From the NCBI GenBank assembly GCA_045588795.1, contig JAZNEY010000045.1, forward strand, positions 1-22,903: DNA of 22,903 nt. The letters are read 5' to 3'. A model generated the notes under the pieces. The model saw nothing but the letters and a program-made list of their open reading frames with translations, did not search any database and was not told where the DNA came from. This document shows, piece by piece, positions 1-7,384 of the stretch (position 1 is its first letter; each line of letters starts with the position of its first letter). The position numbers and the translations under genes are program-made. Origin of the DNA: UMGS1908 sp045588795. Its GTDB lineage: Bacteria > Bacillota > Clostridia > Christensenellales > UBA1242.

Positions 1-2466
1 AAATGAAAATTCACCATTATTATAATCAACTTCTATTTTCGAATTGTGCTTAACCTCACCATTTAAAAGAGCCTCTGCAAGTTTATCTTCAACTTTCTGT
101 TCAATAACTCTTTTTAGTGGTCTTGCACCATATACAGGACTATACCCCTCTTTCACAAGACCCTTGATTGCTTTTTCATTAAATCCAACTTGAATTTTTT
201 GTGCTTTTAACTTTTTGTTAAGACCTGCAATTAAAAGTGTTGCGATTTGTCTTATTTCTTCTTCTTTAAGTGATTCAAATATTACAATAACATCAACTCT
301 ATTCAAAAACTCAGGCTTGAATCTGTCTTGAAGAGATTTCATCAATCTGTCCTTTATATTGATTTTATCATCTCCTCCCTCATTAAATCCAAGTTTTGTT
401 GTGTTCTTTGGCAGATCTGCAACACCAGCGTTACTTGTCATAATGACAATACAATTCTTAAAACTTACTTCTCTTCCTTGACTGTCGGTAAGTCTACCCT
501 CATCTAGAAGTTGTAACATCAAATTAAATATATCTGGGTGAGCCTTTTCAATCTCATCAAATAAAACAACCGAATATGGTTTTCTTCTGACCTGCTCTGT
601 AAGTTGTCCACCTTCATCATATCCAACATAGCCCGGAGGCGAGCCAATCATTTTTGAAACAGAATGTTGTTCCATATATTCACTCATATCAAGCCTAATG
701 ATTGCATTTTCATCATCAAACATAGCCTCAGCAAGGGCTTTTGTAAGTTCAGTTTTTCCAACACCAGTTGGTCCAAGGAATATAAATGAACCAATCGGTC
801 TTTTAGGGTCTTTAAGTCCCGCTCTTGCTCTTCTAATTGCTTTTGAGACAGCGGTAACCGCTTCTGTTTGACCAATAACTCGTTTATGTAAAATATCTTC
901 TAAATTAACAAGTCTTTGTTTTTCGGTCTCGGTAAGTTTAGTAACAGGCACACCTGTCCAACTTGCAACAATTTCAGCGATATCCTCTTTGCTTATAACA
1001 CCCGTTTGATTTCCTCTTGAAGCATTCCACGCATTCATTCTTACAAGGTGTTCATTTTTTAGTTCATTAATTTTTTCCTTGCATTGTTCAATCCAAGCCC
1101 ATTCACTGCTTTTTTCTGCCTCTATTTTTTGATTTTCGTATTCACGAAGTTGCTTTTCTATTGAGCGAATATCTTCTGGGACTATGCTACCTTTTACCCT
1201 TGCCCTGCTTGCAGCCTCATCAATTAAATCAATAGCCTTATCTGGCAGACTTCTGTCCATTATGTACCTTATTGAAAGATTAACAGCAGCCTCAATAGCA
1301 TCATCTTTAATTTTTACTTTGTGGAACGCCTCATACGAGTCCCGTATCCCTTTTAAAATTTTAATTGTATCTTCTGGCGTAGGCTCAGCAACTGTGATTG
1401 GTTGAAATCTTCTCTCTAGTGCTTTATCTTTTTCAATAAACATACGGTATTCATCAGTAGTCGTTGCACCAATAGTTTGCATCTCTCCACGAGCAAGATA
1501 TGGTTTTAAAATATCTGCTGGACCGATTTCATCTTTATGAGAACCAGCCTGAGCCAGCATATGAATTTCATCAATAAAAACAATGATGTTTTTTCTTGTA
1601 GTTATTTCTTTTATTGCATTTTTAAGTTTTTCTTCCATTGACCCCCTGTATTTTGTGCCAGCCATCAAAGAGCCAATTTCCATTGAGAAAATTGTTTTAT
1701 CTTTTAGTAGTTCTGGGACTTCTCCTTTTACAATTGCCTGAGCAAGCCCCTCGACCACTGCGGATTTACCAACGCCTGCCTCACCAATTAAAACCGGATT
1801 GTTTTTAGTCTTTCTGCAAAGAATTTCAATAATTCTGTTAGTCTCTTTATCCCTGCCAATAATAGGGTCCATTTTTCCTCTTCTAGCCTTTTCAGTCAAA
1901 TCAAGTCCCATATCTCTTAAAACTTCCGGAAGTTTAGCATTGATATCATTTTCCTCAGTTTTTTCATCTTCAAGTTCACTTTTTTGACCTTTTGCGTTTT
2001 TAGAATTTGGAGTTGCATCAAAACTTCCGGTATTAATCAAATTAACAATATCTGTTTGCATTGCTTGACAATCAACTTTAAGGACACGCAAAACATCACA
2101 AGCAATACTTGTCTGCTCAACTAAGATACAATAAAGAATATATTCAGTATATACGCAACCATTTGCGATCCTAAAAGCAATCTCCTCGCTTCCTTTAAAA
2201 ATTGATTTCGCTTTTGGCGAATATTCGACTTGATAATCACTAGGCAAAGGTTTAAAGTCCGCGTACCTTTCTTTTACAGTCTTTTCAAGTTTTTCAAGAG
2301 TAACTCCGTGTTTTGCAAGAATCCTTGAAGCAACTGATTTTTCAGTTGCACGAAGTCCCAAAAGAATATGCTCTGTTGCAACATATTTTGAGCCCATAGA
2401 AATTGCATATCTTCTTGCCTTTGCAAGTGCCTCTCTAACATTTTCTGCTGGTGATATATTTAACAT
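1..2466 (-). CDS. clpC: ClpC, AAA+ unfoldase of the ClpCP protease (3' end cut by window edge)
   Basis: An open frame of 822 codons begins at the ATG at 2466-2464 and leaves the window without a stop; the family is about 810-830 residues, so little is missing. ClpC unfolds tagged proteins and feeds them to ClpP in the cytosol. Order seen: N-terminal Clp_N double repeat (about 1-145), first AAA+ module with Walker A GEAGVGKS at 228-235 and Walker B IIVFIDEIH, a middle domain with a UVR-like coiled segment, second AAA+ module with GPTGVGKT at 565-572 and a DEIEKAHP box, then the D2-small domain. The middle domain separates ClpC from ClpA and ClpX. It is the last gene seen of the ctsR operon. 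Its GGGGG ribosome site lies in the 13-base gap after the mcsB stop. Confidence 0.96.
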   Translation of the reverse strand, partial: MLNISPAENVREALAKARRYAISMGSKYVATEHILLGLRATEKSVASRILAKHGVTLEKLEKTVKERYADFKPLPSDYQVEYSPKAKSIFKGSEEIAFRIANGCVYTEYILYCILVEQTSIACDVLRVLKVDCQAMQTDIVNLINTGSFDATPNSKNAKGQKSELEDEKTEENDINAKLPEVLRDMGLDLTEKARRGKMDPIIGRDKETNRIIEILCRKTKNNPVLIGEAGVGKSAVVEGLAQAIVKGEVPELLKDKTIFSMEIGSLMAGTKYRGSMEEKLKNAIKEITTRKNIIVFIDEIHMLAQAGSHKDEIGPADILKPYLARGEMQTIGATTTDEYRMFIEKDKALERRFQPITVAEPTPEDTIKILKGIRDSYEAFHKVKIKDDAIEAAVNLSIRYIMDRSLPDKAIDLIDEAASRARVKGSIVPEDIRSIEKQLREYENQKIEAEKSSEWAWIEQCKEKINELKNEHLVRMNAWNASRGNQTGVISKEDIAEIVASWTGVPVTKLTETEKQRLVNLEDILHKRVIGQTEAVTAVSKAIRRARAGLKDPKRPIGSFIFLGPTGVGKTELTKALAEAMFDDENAIIRLDMSEYMEQHSVSKMIGSPPGYVGYDEGGQLTEQVRRKPYSVVLFDEIEKAHPDIFNLMLQLLDEGRLTDSQGREVSFKNCIVIMTSNAGVADLPKNTTKLGFNEGGDDKINIKDRLMKSLQDRFKPEFLNRVDVIVIFESLKEEEIRQIATLLIAGLNKKLKAQKIQVGFNEKAIKGLVKEGYSPVYGARPLKRVIEQKVEDKLAEALLNGEVKHNSKIEVDYNNGEFSF

Positions 2467-2479
2467 AAGTTTTCCCCCT

Positions 2480-3490
2480 TTACTTAATTCTTAATTTTTT
2501 TAAAGTTTTAAACAAATATTCAGCACGCCTTGTGCCAATTTCTTCTTCTGACAAATTCTTTTGAGCAATCTTTTTAATAGCACTATCACTACAATAGTCT
2601 ATAATTTTATCCATTACATTATTATCGCTTAAAACGATAACGCCAAGTGCTATACCAAGTTTAACCTCTCCCGCAAGTTTCATAAACTCAATCCAATCAA
2701 TTGTATAGCAATTTGTTAAAACACCCCACGCACGCCACGCAATATCTGTAACATTTTCAAGTTCCTCATTCAGCATTTTTTTTCTTGCACCGAGTTCCAT
2801 TTCAATAATTTTATTAACCGCCGAATTCACAGTTGAAATAATTTCTCTCTCAGATTTTCCAATAGTTGTTGCATTAGAAACTTGATATAAATACCCAAGT
2901 GGAAAACTACCCTCACCTAAAACCCCTCGAACGGTAAGCCCTCTTTGTTTAACTGCTGTGATAATGCTGTCAATCTCAGACTTAATTGTAAGGGCAGGCA
3001 AAAACAGCATTACACTTGCCCTCATTCCTGTTCCAACATTAGTAACACAACTTGTTAAATATCCAAATCTTTCATCATAAGCAAATTTAATTTTAGAGCT
3101 CAACTCATCATCTATTTCATTAATAATGGTAAATGCTTTGTCTAAACTTAACCCCTTTAAAATACACTGCTCTCTTATATGGTCCTCTTCATTAACCATA
3201 ACACTCACAGCCTCATCATCTCGAACAATTGCAGCACCTGTCGACCTGTTTTTGAGTAGTTCTTTTGAAATTATATGCTTGTTTGCCATAACAGAACTAT
3301 CAATTTCACTAATATTATTCATTCGATAGACCTTATATTTTCCAAGGGACATTAAACTGTCTGCCACTCTTGACACTAGTTCGCTCGAAAATTTTTCATC
3401 AGCATTTTGCACAAATAACTGTCCTGCAACATTTCTTGCAGTCCGTATTCTGCTGGTTACAACTACACTTGATATTGAATTATCAAACAT
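2480..3490 (-). CDS. mcsB: McsB, protein arginine kinase
   Basis: Phosphagen-kinase-fold enzyme of 336 residues (B. subtilis McsB is 363) that phosphorylates arginines on proteins to mark them for ClpCP. Visible motifs: the nucleotide-binding stretch VVTSRIRTARN at 10-20, NEEDHIR at 100-106, the catalytic-cysteine region TSCVTNVGTGMRAS with C148, and VRGVLGEGS near 188-195. The frame continues upstream to a TTG at 3508, but GGGGGTG at 3500-3506 is placed for the ATG at 3490. That start lies one base past the mcsA stop. Near the C-terminus the place expected for the allosteric RDxxRA motif reads IGTRRA, so the acidic and first basic positions may be lost. Function is firm; that last point is inference. 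Confidence 0.95.
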   Translation of the reverse strand: MFDNSISSVVVTSRIRTARNVAGQLFVQNADEKFSSELVSRVADSLMSLGKYKVYRMNNISEIDSSVMANKHIISKELLKNRSTGAAIVRDDEAVSVMVNEEDHIREQCILKGLSLDKAFTIINEIDDELSSKIKFAYDERFGYLTSCVTNVGTGMRASVMLFLPALTIKSEIDSIITAVKQRGLTVRGVLGEGSFPLGYLYQVSNATTIGKSEREIISTVNSAVNKIIEMELGARKKMLNEELENVTDIAWRAWGVLTNCYTIDWIEFMKLAGEVKLGIALGVIVLSDNNVMDKIIDYCSDSAIKKIAQKNLSEEEIGTRRAEYLFKTLKKLRIK

Positions 3491-3491
3491 A

Positions 3492-3947
3492 TTAGTTATC
3501 ACCCCCAAAATATTTATCTCTTATCTTTCTTGCCGACAAAACATCTATATCATCAATAGCATTTCTCATATCTCTTGAAATTTTTTCTTTGTGGTATTTC
3601 TTAGACTGATTTTCAAATACAGCCTCTGGCATTTTTCCAACGTGATGAGAATTTCCGTGAATGATTGTAATAGCCCTTTCAATCTCTGGTTTAAACACCT
3701 CATAGCACTTTTCACAGCCGACATAATTGGATTTTTCGAAGCCACCTGCTGTCTGCTTACACCTTGGACAAACGACTTCTGTATTGTCAACATTCCAAAA
3801 AGTAGATATTTCTTCCTCTTTCACACTTTCATTAGTCGTAACTTTTAAAGCACAACTCTCACAAAGATAAGCACTAACCTTACCATATCCTAAATCAATA
3901 GTTTTTTCAACAACCGCATCTTTAAAATTACACATTGAACAGAGCAT
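3492..3947 (-). CDS. mcsA: McsA, zinc-finger activator of McsB
   Basis: Protein of 151 residues, shorter than the 185 of B. subtilis McsA. Two four-cysteine zinc sites are visible: C3/C6 with C29/C32, and C60/C63 with C78/C81. The C-terminus (about 122-147) is a charged helix with the pattern of a UVR domain, ending AARKIRDKY-like (SARKIRDKY), the region that contacts ClpC or McsB in the family. McsA activates the McsB kinase and works as adaptor for ClpC. It starts three bases after the ctsR stop, with AGGAG overlapping the end of ctsR, and its own stop is one base before mcsB. The whole set should be co-transcribed and co-translated. Confidence 0.92.
   Translation of the reverse strand: MLCSMCNFKDAVVEKTIDLGYGKVSAYLCESCALKVTTNESVKEEEISTFWNVDNTEVVCPRCKQTAGGFEKSNYVGCEKCYEVFKPEIERAITIIHGNSHHVGKMPEAVFENQSKKYHKEKISRDMRNAIDDIDVLSARKIRDKYFGGDN
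3500..3506 (-). promoter_or_regulatory. Ribosome binding site deciding the mcsB start
   Basis: Minus-strand GGGGGTG, nine bases before the ATG at 3490. It lies inside the last codons of mcsA and favours the ATG over the in-frame TTG at 3508. Confidence 0.75.
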
Positions 3948-3950
3948 AAA

Positions 3951-4415
3951 TTATTCTCCTTTATCTTTGAGGATATACATTAGAATATTTTTAAATATAT
4001 TAGCACGAAGTTTGTCCTTAAAAGAGAACGGCATATGAAGAGCGCTATCGCTTATTGCAGAAGAAATAATTTTTCTTTCTTTGGTTGTAAAGATTTTTTC
4101 GCTTTCAAGTTTATCAAGAATTTGATTAGCGCGTTTTTCAGTAAGTTCTTCGCCAATACTTTCAAGAATTAAACTATTTACATAGGTATCTTCATTAATT
4201 GGAACCTTTGAAATTCGTATATAGCCACCGCCACCACGCCTGCTTTCCTTTACAAATCCACGGTCCATTGTAAACCTTGTTTCAAGGACATAGTTTATTT
4301 GACTAGGTACACAAGAAAAGAAATTTGCAAGGTCATTCCTGCTGATTTCAACAATACCATCTTCGCTTAAAGACTTTAAAATAAATTGTTCAATAATATC
4401 ACTTATATTTGCCAT
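3951..4415 (-). CDS. ctsR: CtsR, repressor of class III heat-shock genes
   Basis: Repressor of 154 residues, the same length as B. subtilis CtsR. It binds a heptad repeat in front of clp genes and lets go when heated. The N-terminal helix-turn-helix (about 24-45) is followed by a glycine-rich wing with RRGGGGYIRI at 59-68, the family's hallmark and heat sensor; the C-terminal domain (about 75-154) matches the dimerisation and McsB-contact region. The frame is open further upstream to 4454, but GGAGG at 4421-4425 fits the ATG at 4415, and this start gives the family length. First gene of the operon ctsR-mcsA-mcsB-clpC. Its own operator lies 24-40 bases upstream, so it should repress itself. 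Confidence 0.97.
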   Translation of the reverse strand: MANISDIIEQFILKSLSEDGIVEISRNDLANFFSCVPSQINYVLETRFTMDRGFVKESRRGGGGYIRISKVPINEDTYVNSLILESIGEELTEKRANQILDKLESEKIFTTKERKIISSAISDSALHMPFSFKDKLRANIFKNILMYILKDKGE

Positions 4416-4420
4416 AAAAT

Positions 4421-4425
4421 CCTCC
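4421..4425 (-). promoter_or_regulatory. Ribosome binding site deciding the ctsR start
   Basis: Minus-strand GGAGG, five bases before the ATG at 4415. Confidence 0.85.
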
Positions 4426-4438
4426 ATTTTTCGACAAA

Positions 4439-4455
4439 GGTCAAAATAAGTCAAA
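4439..4455 (+). promoter_or_regulatory. CtsR operator
   Basis: Direct heptad repeat GGTCAAA-ATA-AGTCAAA, a full match to the CtsR box known from Bacillota. It is written on the plus strand while the operon runs minus. It sits just downstream of the predicted transcription start (about 4461), where bound CtsR would block early elongation or promoter clearance. Confidence 0.93.
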
Positions 4456-4467
4456 CTTTGTAATTAA

Positions 4468-4496
4468 AGTATAAACGGTTAACAAATCATTGTCAA
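4468..4496 (-). promoter_or_regulatory. Sigma-A promoter of the ctsR operon
   Basis: Minus strand: -35 TTGACA (4491-4496), 17-base spacer, -10 TATACT (4468-4473). The -35 is a perfect match and the -10 has five of six bases. The predicted start is near 4461, leaving an untranslated leader of about 45 bases that contains the CtsR operator. Confidence 0.88.
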
Positions 4497-4502
4497 CCGT
4501 TT
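4473..4502 (-). terminator. Possible weak terminator after degV, inside the ctsR promoter
   Basis: Eight-base arms AAACGGTT and AACCGTTT with a 14-base loop follow the degV stop by about 18 bases. The following bases (ATACTTTAATT) make only a poor U tract. The same bases hold the -35 and spacer of the ctsR promoter, so the dyad could equally be a second operator. Confidence 0.35.
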
Positions 4503-4519
4503 TTGCCATATATATAAAA

Positions 4520-5383
4520 TTATCTTTTCATTCCGTAGTAAACAACACCAACAGTTCCTGGTCCACAATGAGCCCCAATAACTGGACCTATTGGATATCT
4601 TTCAATTTTCGCATTTGGAATTTTTTCTTGAATAACACCCTCGAACCAATCAGCAACATCTTTATTATCTGCATCAATTATCCAAATTGGATACTCATCA
4701 ACCTTTTGAATATTGGTTTCCATTGTATCAACAATTGCCATCAAAGCCTTTTTCATACCCTTTGCAGTTGCAACCTTTTCGATTGTACCCTCATCAGTAA
4801 TTTTCAAAATTGGCTTAATATTTAAAAGTCCACCTACAACTGCACTTGCAGATGAAATCCTGCCACCCCTTTTAAGGTGAGTAAGACTATCAACAACAAA
4901 AGTTGTTACGATATGACCCGATAAATCTTCTAAATACTTTAAGATTTCTTCATCACTTTTTCCCTCTGCGTGCATCTTTGCTGCTTGAAGAGCCTGGAAT
5001 CCACCACCGACACAGATAGATTTTGTATTAAAAACTTTAAGTTTTCTGTCTGGGTATTTTTCGCTCAACGTCCTCATTGCTGTTTTCATATATTCAAAAG
5101 TACCACTTAACTTATTTGAAAAATGAACATACAAAATATCTTCACCACTCGCAAAAACAGGATCAAAATAATCAATATAAGTTTGAGGGTTAAGCGCACT
5201 TGTTGTAGGCATTGAACCAGCCCTCATTCTGTCAAATAATTTTTTAAAGTCGGTATTTCTACCCATATCATAAAAGTACTCTTCGCCATCTAGTGTGTAT
5301 GGCATTTCAAGCACTTTAATATCATATTTATCCACATATGTGTACCAAAGTTCGCAATCACTATCAGTAAAGAAAACGCTCAT
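4520..5383 (-). CDS. DegV family fatty-acid-binding protein
   Basis: Protein of 287 residues with the DegV fold, which binds a fatty acid in a buried pocket; some members (FakB) present fatty acids to the kinase FakA for phospholipid synthesis. Seen: PTTSALNP at 59-66 in place of the usual T-S-Q-P-S loop, the SNKLSGTF stretch at 89-96, HLKRGGRIS in the middle, and IGAHCGPGT near the C-terminus, all family signatures. AGGGGG precedes the ATG at 5383. No FakA-like kinase is in the window, so whether this copy serves in phospholipid synthesis cannot be judged here. It is transcribed alone from its own promoter towards ctsR. Confidence 0.9.
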   Translation of the reverse strand: MSVFFTDSDCELWYTYVDKYDIKVLEMPYTLDGEEYFYDMGRNTDFKKLFDRMRAGSMPTTSALNPQTYIDYFDPVFASGEDILYVHFSNKLSGTFEYMKTAMRTLSEKYPDRKLKVFNTKSICVGGGFQALQAAKMHAEGKSDEEILKYLEDLSGHIVTTFVVDSLTHLKRGGRISSASAVVGGLLNIKPILKITDEGTIEKVATAKGMKKALMAIVDTMETNIQKVDEYPIWIIDADNKDVADWFEGVIQEKIPNAKIERYPIGPVIGAHCGPGTVGVVYYGMKR

Positions 5384-5415
5384 AAAAACCCCCTTGTAAG
5401 TTTAAATACACAATA

Positions 5416-5445
5416 ATTATACTCTCATAAACAGTATATTTGCAA
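5416..5445 (-). promoter_or_regulatory. Promoter of degV
   Basis: Minus strand: -35 TTGCAA (5440-5445), 18-base spacer, -10 TATAAT (5416-5421), about 33 bases before the start codon. Confidence 0.7.
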
Positions 5446-5505
5446 GTGAAATAATAAGTTTTATCAACAATATAATTATTTTTTCTTGTAATAGCCACAA
5501 AAAAA

Positions 5506-5534
5506 TTCACATTTAGCAATAATTGTGCTATAAT
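5506..5534 (+). promoter_or_regulatory. Promoter of the Cys-rich gene, placed for a leaderless mRNA
   Basis: -35 TTCACA (5506-5511), 17-base spacer, -10 TATAAT (5529-5534). Only six bases separate the -10 from the ATG at 5541, so transcription should begin at or within a base or two of the start codon. Confidence 0.75.
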
Positions 5535-5540
5535 CAATTT

Positions 5541-6332
5541 ATGGAATTAAAGATAGAAATTTTAAAAGAGAGCATTGAAGAGAAAATTTTTCTCATTAAC
5601 AACAGGTCATTTACCAGAAAAGAAGTAAAAGATGCACACAAATGCAACAAAATTTTTGTAATAGACAACGAATTTTTGAATATCGACCAAAAAATTTATG
5701 GTGAAAACAAAAAAGGAACCATCAAGATTCAAAAAGAGAACTCGAAAAAGGTAGTAAGTGTTTACAAGTCTCTTTGCAAAATAATTGGAGCATTAAGACC
5801 TAAAAAATATGGTTTTAGTGGAACATTTTATGTTAAAGACCTAGACAAAAAACAAAACAACAATGATTATCTAGTACTTTCACTTTTAAACCTAAAATAT
5901 AACACTTTCATATTTTCCAGACTTTCAAAAAGTATAATTTATGCCTGTGAATACTTGGACCGCGAAAACGCACTACATAATATGTGTGATTTTCACGACA
6001 ACAAATGTGCAAAGCACAGAGCAAGAGGTTTTGAACGATCAACAGGTTGCTGTCCATCTTCGTGCAAATTTATGGACAACTGCCCTTGTAAAACAAAAAA
6101 CCTTTCTTGCAAACTTATAATGTGCGACTACCTAATAGAGCAAGGATATTATTTTACCCCTCACACAATACCAATTCTAACAAGGCATATGACCTTTATT
6201 GAAAGAGTTACTGCCACCGGAATGTTTTTCAAATCAACTAAGAGAACTTTTTGGTTTATGAGGATAGTAAGATTTTTACTCTGCCTTGCAATATTTATTG
6301 CCGGATATTCAATTATTTCATTATTTATTTGA
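5541..6332 (+). CDS. Cys-rich protein with a C-terminal membrane anchor, unknown function
   Basis: A 263-residue protein of a family I do not recognise. Residues 1-140 look like a mixed globular domain. Residues 149-195 hold nine cysteines (149, 156, 170, 171, 175, 181, 183, 190, 195), a pattern fit for an iron-sulfur or zinc site. Residues 241-262 form one hydrophobic helix ending at the C-terminus, so the protein is probably tail-anchored with the Cys domain inside the cell. The frame runs back to a TTG at 5523, but that codon lies in the -10 box; the ATG at 5541 is preferred. No Shine-Dalgarno sequence is visible. It faces tsaD tail to tail and shares its terminator. Confidence 0.8.
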   Translation: MELKIEILKESIEEKIFLINNRSFTRKEVKDAHKCNKIFVIDNEFLNIDQKIYGENKKGTIKIQKENSKKVVSVYKSLCKIIGALRPKKYGFSGTFYVKDLDKKQNNNDYLVLSLLNLKYNTFIFSRLSKSIIYACEYLDRENALHNMCDFHDNKCAKHRARGFERSTGCCPSSCKFMDNCPCKTKNLSCKLIMCDYLIEQGYYFTPHTIPILTRHMTFIERVTATGMFFKSTKRTFWFMRIVRFLLCLAIFIAGYSIISLFI

Positions 6333-6336
6333 AGAA

Positions 6337-6363
6337 AAGACTCCCAAATGATTTGGGAGTCTT
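6337..6363. terminator. Bidirectional terminator between the Cys-rich gene and tsaD
   Basis: Perfect 12-base arms AAGACTCCCAAA and TTTGGGAGTCTT with a three-base loop. T-rich tails follow on both strands (ATTTTTA on plus, CTTTTC on minus). It fills the space between the two converging stops. Confidence 0.93.
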
Positions 6364-6367
6364 ATTT

Positions 6368-7384
6368 TTATAGTTTAATTGTTGATTTCGGTGCAAGGTC
6401 AAGACTTGCAGGTTTTTTACCCTCAACATAGTTATAATATGCTTGACTTGCAATCATTCCAGCATTATCTGTGCATAGTTTAAGTGGTGGAAAATAAACC
6501 TCAACCCCTAAGCCAGAAAGTCTTGACTGCAACTTATTTCTAAGAGCAAGGTTTGCAGAAACCCCACCAGCAAGAACGAGTTTTTTATATCCAGTCCTCT
6601 TTAATTCTTGTTCACATTTTACAGCCAATTGTTCTGTTGCTTGCTCTTGAAATGATGCACAAATGTCTGGAATAGAGATTTCTTCACCCTTTTGTTTTTT
6701 GTTGTGAATGTAATTAATCACCGCAGTTTTAAGACCACTATATGAAAAATTTTCAATGTTTGTATAGTCATTTTTTACAAATTTTATATTAGCATTCCCC
6801 GACTCTGCAAGCCTTTGAACATTAGGTCCGCCGGGATACTCTAAACCACACTCTCTTGCGACCTTATCAAAGGCCTCACCGATAGCATCATCTGCTGTGG
6901 TTATTAAAAGTTTCTTTTCTGTGTGGCTAATCATTTCAAAAAGTGCGGTATGTCCGCCACTTACCACAAGGCACAAAAACGGAGGCTCTAAATCTTTATG
7001 TGCTATAAAGTTCGCACTTATATGTCCCTCAATATGATTTACTGCATAAAGCGGTTTTTGGCTTGAATAGCTAAGCGCCTTTGCGAATGAAACGCCAACA
7101 ATCAACGCCCCTAGAAGCCCAGCACCATATGTTACCGCCAAAGCATCAATATCTTCCAAAGTAACGCCAGCATCATCAAGAGCTTTGTCAAAACAATATT
7201 TTATATTTTTAGTATGATTTCTTGATGCGATTTCTGGAACGACACCACCATATAACTTGTGAATATCTATCTGCGAAGAAATTACATTTGAGAGAACTTC
7301 CCTACCATTTTTCACAATAGCAACAGATGTGTCATCACAAGAACTTTCAATTCCAAGAATCAAAACATCTTTTTTCTTTTTCAT
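6368..7384 (-). CDS. tsaD: TsaD, tRNA N6-threonylcarbamoyladenosine transferase subunit
   Basis: Enzyme of 338 residues (normal length) that moves the threonylcarbamoyl group from TC-AMP to A37 of tRNAs reading ANN codons, working with TsaB and TsaE in the cytosol. ASKHA ATPase fold. Visible: the N-terminal LGIESSCDDTS loop at 10-20, the metal-binding HIEGH at 117-121 (H117, H121), VSGGHTAL at 141-148, and the late LAGGVSANLALR stretch. Its ATG shares one base with the prfB stop (TAATG), with GGTGG just upstream inside prfB, so translation should be coupled to prfB. TsaB and TsaE are not in the window. Confidence 0.97.
   Translation of the reverse strand: MKKKKDVLILGIESSCDDTSVAIVKNGREVLSNVISSQIDIHKLYGGVVPEIASRNHTKNIKYCFDKALDDAGVTLEDIDALAVTYGAGLLGALIVGVSFAKALSYSSQKPLYAVNHIEGHISANFIAHKDLEPPFLCLVVSGGHTALFEMISHTEKKLLITTADDAIGEAFDKVARECGLEYPGGPNVQRLAESGNANIKFVKNDYTNIENFSYSGLKTAVINYIHNKKQKGEEISIPDICASFQEQATEQLAVKCEQELKRTGYKKLVLAGGVSANLALRNKLQSRLSGLGVEVYFPPLKLCTDNAGMIASQAYYNYVEGKKPASLDLAPKSTIKL

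Noticed and set aside
4416..4460. CIRCE element or riboswitch in the ctsR leader
   Set aside because: The short leader holds only the CtsR box and the ribosome site; no TTAGCACTC-type dyad or long structured RNA is present.
5523..5540. TTG start giving a longer Cys-rich protein
   Set aside because: These codons overlap the -10 box, so they would not be in the mRNA, and no ribosome site precedes them.
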